Origin: Bacillus sp. B15-48
Lineage (GTDB): Bacteria; Bacillota; Bacilli; Bacillales; Cytobacillaceae
Reading direction: 5' to 3'
Length of the DNA: 64,000 nucleotides
Assembly: GCF_016879755.1 (NCBI RefSeq)
Contig: NZ_WOFU01000009.1
Span: 1 to 64,000, forward strand
Made by a program: the position numbers and the translations under genes. Each line of letters starts with the position of its first letter. The first letter of the stretch is position 1. The notes beneath the pieces are model-generated. The model was not told where the DNA came from and made no database searches. It worked only from the letters and a program-made list of their open reading frames with translations. This document shows positions 53,352-62,320 of the stretch, in pieces.

Positions 53352-54128
53352 TTAATTGTATTGTTTAGACATGGCATTTCTTGCTTTTTTTAGTGCTGAT
53401 GTAGCTCCATTGATTAAAAAAATATCTGCATCATCTACTGCATTAAAAGTAAAACCTTTTTCCTTAACAGCCCATTCTATTTTGTCACTAGGAAAAAAAC
53501 CACCACATGGAACTCCTGTTTTATTTGATGCTAATGAAATTCTGTCAATCGCCTCTATAAAGGTTGGATCATCCCATTTAGGGGGGATACCTAAATTCAT
53601 ACTGACTGAGAGATCAACGGGACCAATAATGCAAGCATCTATACCTTTTACCGACATAATTTCCTCAGCATTATTTACCGCCTCTATAGTTTCTAATTGT
53701 ACAGCGACAAATATTTCTTCATTGGCAGTATTAAAATAATCTATCCAATTGCCAATATCCCCACGCCTTGGACCAAATCCACGGATACCTTCTGGTGGGT
53801 ATTTGCATGCTTCAACTATTCTTTTTGCATCTTCGGCTGTGTTACACAACGGTACAACAACTCCGTGTGCTCCGGCATCTAACACACGCTTAATTATCGA
53901 TGGATCATCATTTTGAACTCGCACAATCGGTGTGCAGTTCGTGCCTTTACAAGACTGTAACATTGACATAATTGTTGAATAATCTAAAGCACCATGTTCT
54001 GCGTCAATTAAAAGCCAGTCATAACCAATTTCCGAAAATAATTCAGTAATCCAAGGATCCGATCTGCCAACAGACGTGCCTACTACTGCTTTTCCCTCTT
54101 TCAATTTTTTCTTTATGGAATTTTCCAT
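53352..54128 (-). CDS. HpcH/HpaI-family aldolase
   Basis: 258 residues. Signatures: WLLIDAEHGALDYSTIMSML, PIVRVQNDDPSIIKRVLDAG, AHGVVVPLCNTAEDAKRIV, the catalytic/metal region VAVQLETIEAVNNAEEIM and CIIGPVDLSVSMNLG. The family cleaves 4-hydroxy-2-oxo acids into pyruvate and an aldehyde. It lies 76 bases downstream of the dehydrogenase gene and probably forms an operon with it. Confidence 0.88.
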   Translation of the reverse strand: MENSIKKKLKEGKAVVGTSVGRSDPWITELFSEIGYDWLLIDAEHGALDYSTIMSMLQSCKGTNCTPIVRVQNDDPSIIKRVLDAGAHGVVVPLCNTAEDAKRIVEACKYPPEGIRGFGPRRGDIGNWIDYFNTANEEIFVAVQLETIEAVNNAEEIMSVKGIDACIIGPVDLSVSMNLGIPPKWDDPTFIEAIDRISLASNKTGVPCGGFFPSDKIEWAVKEKGFTFNAVDDADIFLINGATSALKKARNAMSKQYN

Positions 54129-54204
54129 CAGAACGCATCCCTTCTTCCCGATATATTCAGGAGCATTAATCTAATTGCATACTAATATAATTATGCAGTT
54201 TCAT

Positions 54205-55290
54205 CTATTCTTTACCAAAAGGTATCCCGGTTTCATTACCAAGTGATTCTAATTGGCTTACGAGCTTGGCCTGCAAAGGTATCCCTTTTTCAAGTCTTTC
54301 TATCTGAGTATAAAACTCTCTTTCACCTGGTACCATAACTCTATCAAATCCTGGCGCGGGTGGAGAATTTCTCAATGAAGAGATCATATCGTCCATCATA
54401 GACTTAAAATCATCTACCGAACGAAAAGCATCAATGCGTAAGGCGCCAAAAAAGCTGCCCAGTTCGAGTGTCTCATTATTGAGCATCTTACTCCAACCAT
54501 AGCCAGAAAGAATTCCTGCAAGAATTTCTACCACCATAGCCAAACCGTAACCTTTATGGTAGCTGTGTTCTGCACTGCTCCCTAGTGGCAACATTGCCCC
54601 GCCCCCGGGTTTTATCTCTTCATCTAAAAAGTCACGTGGATTAGTTGTATCACGTCCATTGGCATCTACTATCCATCCTAACGGAACGCTTTTATCATTC
54701 ATTGAAGACATGACAACCTTCATTCCAGCAACAGCACTCAATGCAATATCCAACAAAAATGTAGGCTCCTTATTGGTGGGTGCAGCAACTGAAAGTGGGT
54801 TATTCCCAAGCATTGCTTTAGCACCCCCTGCTGGAACCATTATAGGTGTAACATTTTGAAACGAAAATCCTATCATATCTTGTTCGGCTGCCATTAATGA
54901 GTAATGTCCTGCCATAGCTATATGTCGTTGATTTGTAGTTGCGACAAAACCTGCTCCCGTCTTTTTTGCCTTTTCAATCGCCATCTGCATTGCAATAGTC
55001 CCTGTCGCAGTTCCTAGACCCCCATCACCATCCAATAAGGCTGTAGTAACAGTTTCATTCACTACCTTTCTGCATGGTTTAGGATTTATATAACCTTTCC
55101 GAATCCCTGTGACGTATCCCGGATGTGTGGGAAGAAGTATTAAACCATGAGTTTCAACACCCAGTAAGTTAGCATTTACCAGTGCAAGAGCATTTGCTTT
55201 TGCATCCTCACTGGCAACCCCTAATTTTTCTAAGACATCAGCCGCAAATTCTTCCAGCATTTTACTGCTATAAGTTTTTACCTCTTCCAA
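54205..55290 (-). CDS. LDH2/malate-type NAD(P)-dependent dehydrogenase
   Basis: 361 residues. Family features: LVNANLLGVETHGLILLPTH (the usual GVDSHG is GVETHG), GGLGTATGTIAMQMAIEKA, ATTNQRHIAMAGHYSLMA, MLGNNPLSVAAPT and SYHKGYGLAMVVEILAG. LDH2 enzymes oxidise 2-hydroxy acids to 2-oxo acids and so could feed or use the products of the aldolase next door. Confidence 0.88.
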   Translation of the reverse strand: MEEVKTYSSKMLEEFAADVLEKLGVASEDAKANALALVNANLLGVETHGLILLPTHPGYVTGIRKGYINPKPCRKVVNETVTTALLDGDGGLGTATGTIAMQMAIEKAKKTGAGFVATTNQRHIAMAGHYSLMAAEQDMIGFSFQNVTPIMVPAGGAKAMLGNNPLSVAAPTNKEPTFLLDIALSAVAGMKVVMSSMNDKSVPLGWIVDANGRDTTNPRDFLDEEIKPGGGAMLPLGSSAEHSYHKGYGLAMVVEILAGILSGYGWSKMLNNETLELGSFFGALRIDAFRSVDDFKSMMDDMISSLRNSPPAPGFDRVMVPGEREFYTQIERLEKGIPLQAKLVSQLESLGNETGIPFGKE

Positions 55291-55571
55291 ATTTATTTCC
55301 TCCTTACAAAATTAAAAATCAACAAAAAATTCAGTCTCCATAAGAGGAAATTATATCTCATTTTGTTTGTCTAAAGGAGAACCATGTAGATTAGAGGACT
55401 TCTCTATAATTGCTATACAAAATTCTTTCTAATACCCTATAGATAACGTTGATCTAACGCTTCATATACTTCATAACAAGCTACTTCATTACCCTAAGTA
55501 AGTATGAATGTCATTCCAAATCTCTTCGCTTTACTTTCGATATGTTTGTTCTCCTTCTTATTTAATCAACC
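55291..55571. other. Intergenic
   Basis: 281 bases, AT-rich, no gene seen; probably the promoter region of the dehydrogenase/aldolase unit. Confidence 0.4.
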
Positions 55572-55914
55572 TTAAACGGTTACTCTTTTAGCAGGAGACT
55601 TGAAATATGGCATTACTTCAGCAGCGAAACGTTTCATTGTTCTCATTACTTGGCGATGTTCAAGGTCTCCCATCCGCAACCAGCAAGACATACTATCAAT
55701 CCCAGCATCCTCGACAGCCTCTAGGCGCTTAACTGCCCCTTCAGGACTATCCAGCAAAGCGACTCCTGAGTCGTTTAGAGCGCCAATATTTAATGGGCCA
55801 TCGAAATCTTTTGCCACTTCCGCGAAGCGTTCATAGGTAGCTGGAGCTTGTGTTCCTTTTGCCCCTGGGATTAATTCTAGTACTTTATTAAAATAAGTAA
55901 TATTTGTTTCATTT
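55572..55914 (-). pseudogene. Luciferase-like monooxygenase C-terminal fragment, copy 2
   Basis: Minus strand ITYFNKVLELIPGAKGTQAP, ATYERFAEVAKDFDGPLNIG, ALNDSGVALLDSPEGAVKRL and the LLM C-terminus LRMGDLEHRQVMRTMKRFAA. Two in-frame stops precede it and the N-terminal TIM-barrel is missing. Together with copy 1 at 51119 it forms an inverted pair that brackets 51.3-55.3 kb. Confidence 0.75.
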
Positions 55915-56202
55915 TATTACAGAAGCGCTAAAGGATCATTTACCGATAAATTGATATAGCAACTTTATCTTAAGTTGTAATGTTAAAAAAATATCCTCGA
56001 CAATTAAACGCTTACAAAAGTTAGTTTTGCACGTTCTAGCAAATTTCCCCTTGGAAATCCTTTATTTTACTGAAGAATATCCTCCGAGCATCAAATCCGT
56101 TTTAGGATCACTTGTCATATTTACTTTTCAAATTCCCCTTGAATCCTTCATTCTACCTTTATGCATTACCAATGTCGTTTTTAAATTTTGTCTTGTCCAT
56201 TT
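55915..56202. other. Intergenic
   Basis: 288 bases, no gene seen. Confidence 0.4.
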
Positions 56203-57312
56203 TTAAATGGTTAATCCATATAATTCTGCTGCATTTTTATAAAGGATCCTCTCGCGAAACTCTCTAGGAAAATGCTTGAAAGTAATTTCTGGTGGATTAT
56301 ACGTAAAATGCGGATAATCACTTGTATAAACAAGTTTATTCCTACCAATCATATCTGCTAAATCGACAACATGCTTTGCATCTTCAGGACGATTTGGTTC
56401 CATTAATGGCTGTGTACCAAACCAAAAATGCTCACGAACTTGTTCACTTGGCGCCCGCTTTACCCATGGAACTTCTCTTTTTAACATTGGCCAATGTGTA
56501 TCCATAGCATACATAATGTTTGGAGCCCAACCAAAGCCACCCTCATTAAATAATAAACGCAGTTCTTTATATCGCTCAAGAACTCCGCCAAAAACCAAAC
56601 TTGTCATACCAGCTTGAGGTGCGTAACAATTGCTTACTTGATTTTCAACAAAGTAATTTACTTCAAAACCATCACGGCTTAATCCTCCGCGCGTTGACAC
56701 ATGAAAACAGATAATCAAATTATTTCGAATCGCTGCTTCCCAAATTGGATAATATCGAGGGTTTCCCCATGCACCATATGGACAATAAGTCGGCAAAGCC
56801 ACTTGTACGATCTGCGGATGACTACCGACCCGATCAATTTCACGGACTGCATGCTCTATATTTTGCGCCGCAACGACAACAGATCCCAGCATACTTGAAT
56901 CTTTTGATAACCAATGCTCGATTTGCCAATCATTAAATGCTGACGCAACAGCAGCCGCCATTTCAAGCTGAGGAGAAGACGAAATAACAAAACTCGCATC
57001 AGGATTAATAACTGCATAGGAGTAGTTATATTTATCAGCTACTTGTTCACGAAAATCGCTTACCGAAGAAGCAGCCAACCCTCCATCAGGTGTTTGACTA
57101 TCAAGAAGATTTCTTTGTAAAATCGCCATTGGCGGTGCCCCTTGAAACACTCCTTGCCAACCAGATTCGGTCAAAAAATTGCGCCAATACTCTGACATAT
57201 AAGGTAATAAATCATCAAATGTTTTTGGACTCGCATGCAAATCACAGTCAATTACTGGTATCTTTGATTTCTTCAATTCCTTACTATCGTTTTGTTCGAG
57301 CGTATTTGTCAT
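56203..57312 (-). CDS. Amidohydrolase_2 metalloenzyme, copy 2
   Basis: 369 residues. The N-terminal motif is PVIDCDLHASPKTFDDLLPY. Later: REIDRVGSHPQIVQVALPTY, IICFHVSTRGGLSRDGFEVN, LLFNEGGFGWAPNIMYAMDT and LVYTSDYPHFTYNPP. It shares the whole layout with the enzyme at 51757, so the two are paralogues. It is translated after the Rieske gene at 57339, with a 26-base gap. Confidence 0.82.
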   Translation of the reverse strand: MTNTLEQNDSKELKKSKIPVIDCDLHASPKTFDDLLPYMSEYWRNFLTESGWQGVFQGAPPMAILQRNLLDSQTPDGGLAASSVSDFREQVADKYNYSYAVINPDASFVISSSPQLEMAAAVASAFNDWQIEHWLSKDSSMLGSVVVAAQNIEHAVREIDRVGSHPQIVQVALPTYCPYGAWGNPRYYPIWEAAIRNNLIICFHVSTRGGLSRDGFEVNYFVENQVSNCYAPQAGMTSLVFGGVLERYKELRLLFNEGGFGWAPNIMYAMDTHWPMLKREVPWVKRAPSEQVREHFWFGTQPLMEPNRPEDAKHVVDLADMIGRNKLVYTSDYPHFTYNPPEITFKHFPREFRERILYKNAAELYGLTI

Positions 57313-57338
57313 TTTATAATCCTCCCATATAAAAAATA

Positions 57339-57695
57339 TTAAGCGTAAACGACTAAATCTTCACCCTCTACCTTTACATCATAAGTTTTCACCTTTTGAT
57401 TGTCAGGGTCATGTTCGGAACAACCTGTCTCTAAATCAAAACTCCAACGATGCCATGGGCAATAGATGTGTTTTCCAGGTTCTTCAAAACAAAATTCATT
57501 CACGTCTTCGGCACGAACAACACCGCCTGTATATCCTTTTTCAAAGGAAGCACCTTGATGGGGACAAACATTACGAATCGCATAAAAAGTGTCCCCATTA
57601 CGAACAACAAGAACCGATGCCCTACTCACCTTAAAAACTCGCTTTTCTCCTGGTTTTATTTCATTTTTTTTACATAATACATTTCTTGTCATCAT
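57339..57695 (-). CDS. Rieske [2Fe-2S] ferredoxin, copy 2
   Basis: 118 residues from ATG 57695 (ATGATG start) behind AGGGAGG. Ligands: CPHQGASFEKG and CPWHRWSFDLETG. It heads a two-gene operon with the amidohydrolase. Same inserted loop between the two ligand pairs as copy 1. It presumably serves an oxygenase encoded elsewhere or the lost LLM enzyme. Confidence 0.88.
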   Translation of the reverse strand: MMTRNVLCKKNEIKPGEKRVFKVSRASVLVVRNGDTFYAIRNVCPHQGASFEKGYTGGVVRAEDVNEFCFEEPGKHIYCPWHRWSFDLETGCSEHDPDNQKVKTYDVKVEGEDLVVYA

Positions 57696-57779
57696 TGAAC
57701 CTCCCTGCTTTTTAAAATAATAGACTATCGGTACGTGAAATCCTTCCAATCTTTGACAGTCGCTCCAAGCATTCTATAG

Positions 57780-58340
57780 TATCCCGTAAACTCCCCTTAA
57801 TACAGTTGTTTAAATTAAGGGGCTTTTACTAAAAATTCTTTAAGCTTTCCAATATACGTTATTCTAGATGGTAAATAAACCGTTAATCCCTTTAACTAAA
57901 TCATTGAAGCAATGTCAATCTATTGTCTCGATGTCCGTACCACTTAATCTATAAATATAAATTATCATTGTTTTTTCATCTTGTCAAACTCTTTTTTGAA
58001 TTTTCTGGATATTTAAAATATTAAAAACAATATGTTCTGTTTATGATCACTTATCATATTTACATCCAAATTTTCTCTTAATTATCATAAAAATATTGCA
58101 AAATGAATGAACCATTTTATATTTAGTTTTTCCTTTTTGCTCTGGGCAAGGAAGCGAAACAGACTGAATGTTCTAAACTCTTTTGCGGACCCTAGTGAGA
58201 TCCAAATATACAGTGTCAACGATTCTTTACCAAAAGGTTTCCCACCATTGTGCAAAGATTCACCCCGCTCCTTAGCGGTGAATCTTCGCCGTAGGAAAAC
58301 CAATGGTTCGCCCTATTTTCCGCCCATGAATTTACGATTC
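57780..58340. other. Gene-free stretch
   Basis: CCCCTTAAT and ATTAAGGGG at about 57794-57822 form a stem followed by CTTTTA, a weak plus-strand terminator. No supported gene. Confidence 0.4.
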
Positions 58341-58344
58341 CACG

Positions 58345-58600
58345 AAAGCAACAAATTTCATGGTCCTTCATCATTAAGAGCAGTTCACTCATTTTCATAA
58401 TGGGCAAATAGTGTTCCTCAGCTACTTTTTCAATTTCTAAGCGGTCAGCTACATATCCATTTATATTTAATATTTCTGACATATAGCCAACATGTTTATT
58501 GGAAACCAACCTGCTAAGTCAATAACTGCTTCTGTTAAATCCATACGCTCCATCAACCCATTCTTCTTACTGATTAATGGAAATACATGACCCGGACCTC
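58345..58600 (-). pseudogene. ribB: RibB (DHBP synthase) C-terminal remnant
   Basis: Minus strand: RPGHVFPLISKKNGLMERMD, LTEAVIDLAGW, then after a frameshift SEILNINGYVADRLEIEKVA, EEHYLPIMKMSELL. The RPGHVFPL motif and E-I-x-N-x-x-G end are hallmarks of 3,4-dihydroxy-2-butanone 4-phosphate synthase. Both ends are gone. Confidence 0.6.
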
Positions 58601-58611
58601 AACTTATTTTA

Positions 58612-58762
58612 TTTTTGTAGAAGATGGACTAGGTATAGGCCCCACATTTTAGGCTATTTCGTATCAGCAATTGGTTTTCGGAATACGTACTTGATTTTGG
58701 GAGCGATTGTTTTTATTTGTCTCTTTGTATATTATTTTCTGTATGGAAATAACAAGACCTAC
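58612..58762 (+). pseudogene. MFS transporter C-terminal remnant
   Basis: Plus strand VEDGLGIGPTF, a frameshift near 58648, then LGYFVSAIGFRNTYLILGAI and VFICLFVYYFLYGNNK: the last two helices of a major facilitator transporter. Confidence 0.5.
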
Positions 58763-58944
58763 AATAAACAGGTTACTCAATCAAACGTAAACAGTAGTAT
58801 CTATATTAGAAATGTTTCTCGCTTTTTTAAAACAAACTACTCAAAATAATTTACTTGTTTTATCTTCACAAAACATTTAAAATAGAATTAATGGTACGGA
58901 TAACATATTAATCTAGCTTCCTAAAATAATGAGAGAGTGATAAC

Positions 58945-59739
58945 ATGTTAAATGATAAAAGTGTGATTCCATTATATTATCAATTAAAAGAAATCCTAAA
59001 AGAACAAATTAAGGATGGTTCTTGGAAGGAAGGGCAAAAAGTTCCTTCTGAGCGGGAATTGATGGAGATGTATAATATTAGCCGGGCAACAGCTAGAAAG
59101 TCCTTGAACGACCTGATGATAGAGGGGCTTATCGAAAGAAAACAAGGGCTTGGGACATTTGTTGCACCTAAAAAGGTTGCGCAAGATTTAACTGGAGAAA
59201 TCTCTTTTGTTCGCCAAATACTTAATCAAGGCTTGGAACCAAGTATTAAGGTCATTCAATCATCCATTGATACAGAAGTCCCCACCCGTATTGTTAACCT
59301 ATTTAAAATTGATCCTTTAGAAAGTATGTATAAAATTAGTGCTGTAGCTTACGTTAATAAATCACCAGTAATTTTTGCTGTAACTTATTTTCCTTTAAAA
59401 TTAGTCCCAAATGCTGAAATGCTCGATATAGAAAATACTATATTGCTTGAATATTTACAGAATGACCTTAACATCCGCTTTACTCATTCAACATTAGAAA
59501 TGGAACCAATCCTATTGGATGAATTTCATGCTGAATACTTAAATTCAAACGTGGGTATGCCCGCATTATCCGTTGAAAGAATCTATTATTCAGAGGATAA
59601 GATTATCTTAATAGAAAAGAGAGTCGTTCCTGGAGATAGATTGAAATATCTGTTCACTCTAAAACATGATACAAATGAAGATAAAGATTACAGTTTAAGG
59701 ATAAAAATTGATAAGGAATATGGTGAAAATACTGTCTAA
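58945..59739 (+). CDS. GntR/HutC-family regulator with UTRA domain
   Basis: 264 residues behind GAGAGTGATAAC. The winged helix reads IPLYYQLKEILKEQIKDGSW, KVPSERELMEMYNISRATAR. The UTRA domain has ISAVAYVNKSPVIFAVTYFP and NSNVGMPALSVERIYYSED. UTRA regulators sense small metabolites. It could control the Rieske/amidohydrolase genes, which lie divergently 1.2 kb away, but pseudogenes intervene. Confidence 0.88.
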   Translation: MLNDKSVIPLYYQLKEILKEQIKDGSWKEGQKVPSERELMEMYNISRATARKSLNDLMIEGLIERKQGLGTFVAPKKVAQDLTGEISFVRQILNQGLEPSIKVIQSSIDTEVPTRIVNLFKIDPLESMYKISAVAYVNKSPVIFAVTYFPLKLVPNAEMLDIENTILLEYLQNDLNIRFTHSTLEMEPILLDEFHAEYLNSNVGMPALSVERIYYSEDKIILIEKRVVPGDRLKYLFTLKHDTNEDKDYSLRIKIDKEYGENTV

Positions 59740-59997
59740 TCGAAATCCATAAATTATACTATTCTTAAAAATAAAAAACGAGATTTTAAAAGAGTTTAAA
59801 ACATGGAAAAATAATATGGCCTCCACAAAATCAGTTTATCTGGCTTTATGGATAGCTTTTTTCTGTGAAAATAAATTATTGGTTAAAACTCAATGATTTA
59901 TGATAAAGCTAGTGTTAATTAATTTTAGACAATAGGAAAGCAGAGCTACCGTAATCTTCGGTTTCTCGTATAACTTTTCTATTGGTTGTCTATAATG
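59740..59997. other. Intergenic; IS110 terminal hairpin
   Basis: At 59927-59990 GACAATAGGAAA and TTTTCTATTGGTTGTC form an imperfect inverted repeat at the 3' side of the IS110 remnant, as IS110-family ends often do. Confidence 0.4.
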
Positions 59998-60715
59998 CTA
60001 TGTTGCAGTGGGCTCGTGGTAGGGTTCTTTGCCCTGAAGCATGTGATAGACAATGGAAAGCATTCGATGTCCAATGGCAACGAGTGCTTTTTTCTTTCCC
60101 CTTCTTGCAGCCAATGACCAATATTTCACAGATAACATCTTGTTCCGACTTCTCGATATAGCCCAGGCAGACTCACACAATGCAGACTTTATATGCTGGT
60201 TTCCTTTTACGGTTCGTGTACGTTTTCTTTTTCCTGCACTTTCATGGTTTCCGGGAGACACTCCTGCCCACGATGCAAGGTGCTTGGAGGTTGGAAATTG
60301 AGACATATCTACTCCAATTTCGGCAATGATGATGGCTGCAGTATCTTTCTTGATGCCGGGCATTGTAACGAGAAGTTCCATTTTTTTTCTTATAGTTTAT
60401 CAGGATGCTGTCGATCCTTCCTCAATATCGGCCACTAACTCTTCCAGATAAACAATGTGCATCCAAGACTGTCTAATAAGGAAAAGCTGATGGTCGTTTA
60501 GCGTACCAAATAGGAAATCCGTAATAAGTTGGTTTTTATGGGCCATTCTCCCATGAATTTTCTACTCAACCTCTTTCTGGTCAATGTAGCCATTGGACAT
60601 GAGTTGTTCCAGCAGCCTTCTGCCTAAAAATCCAAAAACATCCGATATGACGGTGCCTAATTTAATGTTCGAGGTTTCCAATAGCTTTTGGATCCGGTTC
60701 TTTTCTATTGAGATT
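59998..60715 (-). pseudogene. IS110-family transposase remnant
   Basis: Minus strand from about 60715: KLLETSNIKLGTVISDVFGF, LGRRLLEQLMSNGYIDQKEV, a stop, FLFGTLNDHQLFLIRQSWMH, a frameshift, then the intact Tnp_20 domain ELLVTMPGIKKDTAAIIIAE, LASWAGVSPGNHESAGKRKR. The N-terminal DEDD catalytic domain is absent, so it cannot transpose. Confidence 0.85.
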
Positions 60716-61007
60716 ATTAATCAAAAGGCCCTGTTATTATTCATTGTTGATTTTTGTATAGGTATGCGTACTAATAGGCGGAGAATATCCGGCTAATGTG
60801 AATAGAAGAGGCTTAAAAAGCAATATAAGCGGAAATTTTCCGATTAACTTCTCCAAATAAGAAAAAATTCAAAAATTTGGTTCAATAACTGGAAAAACTA
60901 CTCTTATTTTCAAGGAAATATAGGTATTTCCCAAAATAAGCGGAATTCTTCCGACTATTTTTCAAACACAGTGAAATCAGCATTGTGTTATAAGCGAACC
61001 AATCAAA

Positions 61008-61050
61008 AAAGAGGTAACACTACCATTTTTGCTAGTCACCTCTTTTTGCT
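61008..61050. terminator. Bidirectional terminator-like hairpin
   Basis: AAAAAAGAGGT and ACCTCTTTTT arms with an inner AC/GT extension. Confidence 0.55.
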
Positions 61051-61097
61051 TTTATAGTTGGTATACTACTCAACCACTCCAAAAATATAAGTGGCTT

Positions 61098-61150
61098 TCG
61101 GGTCAGTCCCCCACTCTACTAAAGAGTTATTGCTTTACTGTACCGGGGCA
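61098..61150. repeat. Dispersed hairpin repeat, degenerate copy G
   Basis: GGGTCAGTCCCCC is intact on the left, but the right arm is reduced to TACCGGGGCACC and the centre is longer (CTACTAAAGAGTTATTGC). Confidence 0.55.
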
Positions 61151-61249
61151 CCAAACTTCTTGTTAACGACGCATTCGAGTTATTTTCAATTATTCCTTTT
61201 CATGAATTTCCATTATAATATAATTAGTTATATCATAAAGTAAAAAAGG

Positions 61250-61370
61250 ACCGTACATGCGCGAACATGTCCAGTCCAGCAATAGACGGTCCCCACGAAG
61301 GGGGCGGCTATTTGGTGAATAAAACAATCCGCCCGTTGCCATCAACTCAAGGGTGGATTATTTTTTATGG
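61250..61370 (+). ncRNA. Candidate small structured RNA / type I toxin-antitoxin remnant
   Basis: GGACCGT near 61250 pairs with ACGGTCC near 61288, next comes GGGGGCGGCTATTTGGTGAA, and then AATCCGCCC and GGGTGGATT form a terminator stem followed by ATTTTTTATGG (61326-61368). The block resembles the antisense-RNA end of holin-like type I toxin loci of Bacilli, but no toxin ORF is recognisable. A 21-codon ORF inside is probably incidental. Confidence 0.4.
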
Positions 61371-61427
61371 TTAAACGACAGGATTCAATTATGTGCCTAA
61401 TATTTTTGCATAGATGACCCGAAAATT

Positions 61428-61991
61428 CTATTGAAAGATCTCTTTTAAATCGACTGAGAATCCCTGCAGGATTTCCGATGTAATGACTCCACCTTCTGTT
61501 TTGATATCATGCTGTTCGTACAATCCTTCCTCATTTAGTGAATAAACAGTCACGGAACGGAGCATTGGATTCACAATCCAATATTCTTTTACTCCAACAT
61601 TCATATATAGGTTTAATTTTGTAATTAAATCATGTGCTTGATTAGAAGGGCTTAGGATTTCTACTATTAGGGTTGGCATACCAACATAACGTGATTCTGT
61701 AAGCCCGCTTTTATCACAGATGACACTGAGATCTGGAATGACAATTTTCGCCTCTTCACTATTATCTGTTTTTAATTCAATATCAAATGGTGCATGAAAT
61801 ACTTCACAAGGCTTTCCATTTAAAAAACGGTCCAATTGAATGAGAAGTTTTCTTGATATCCGTTGATGGGCCGTTGAAGGCGAAGGTGACATATAGACCA
61901 TTCCATCAATATATTCTAACAAGTCCTCAGACTTCTCCCGGATGGTGAAATATTCATGAACAGACATCGGGCTATTTTGGTACAGATTCAT
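61428..61991 (-). CDS. Uma2-family PD-(D/E)XK endonuclease
   Basis: 187 residues from ATG 61991 behind AAGGAG (an upstream in-frame ATG at 62036 lacks a site). Landmarks: LLEYIDGMVYMSPSPSTAHQ, FDIELKTDN, VIPDLSVICDKSG, LIVEILSPSNQAHDL and KLNLYMNVGVKEYWIVNP. The catalytic Asp and E-x-L are present. Uma2 proteins are abundant in cyanobacteria and sporadic in Bacilli; their role is not settled. Divergent from a Phd-Uma2 fusion gene. Confidence 0.85.
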   Translation of the reverse strand: MNLYQNSPMSVHEYFTIREKSEDLLEYIDGMVYMSPSPSTAHQRISRKLLIQLDRFLNGKPCEVFHAPFDIELKTDNSEEAKIVIPDLSVICDKSGLTESRYVGMPTLIVEILSPSNQAHDLITKLNLYMNVGVKEYWIVNPMLRSVTVYSLNEEGLYEQHDIKTEGGVITSEILQGFSVDLKEIFQ

Positions 61992-62097
61992 TTCAACCCT
62001 CTCCTTACCCATTTGTTTCTTTAATTTTACCATCATTTTCTTATGGAAACATCTCCGATACCGCTGTCATCATATTTGGGGCAGTTTATTCTGACAG

Positions 62098-62162
62098 TGG
62101 AAGTCCCCCGCATTACTAAAGCGTTAATGCTTTCTCATACTGAGGGTCAGGCACTGGATTTA
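62098..62162. repeat. Variant hairpin repeat with GGTCAGGCACTGG tail
   Basis: AGTCCCCCGCATTACTAAAG, then CATACTGAGGGTCAGGCACT, same element as at 34340. It lies in the divergent region between the two Uma2 genes. Confidence 0.6.
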
Positions 62163-62279
62163 CGGAACCTCCTTCATGCGGCGCAGCGTGGACAAGCGTT
62201 CTCGCTCGGAAAAGCTATAATTTAAAACGGATTCAGGGGATTCAGTTGTATTCTTCATTTTCATCGACTATACTTTAGT

Positions 62280-62308
62280 TAGTTAAATTAGCTACTTTAG
62301 CTAAATTG
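62280..62308. promoter_or_regulatory. Candidate Phd-type operator
   Basis: AATTAGCTA and the perfect palindrome TTTAGCTAAA sit directly before the ribosome binding site of the Phd-Uma2 gene, as autoregulatory Phd operators do. Confidence 0.45.
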
Positions 62309-62320
62309 GAGGTGCGAAAA

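Larger units (their letters stand above)
60716..61250. other. Gene-free stretch with terminator and worn repeat
   Basis: No gene. Holds repeated GCGGAAATTTTCCG-like motifs near 60830 and 60940, the terminator at 61008 and a hairpin-repeat variant at 61098. Confidence 0.45.
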
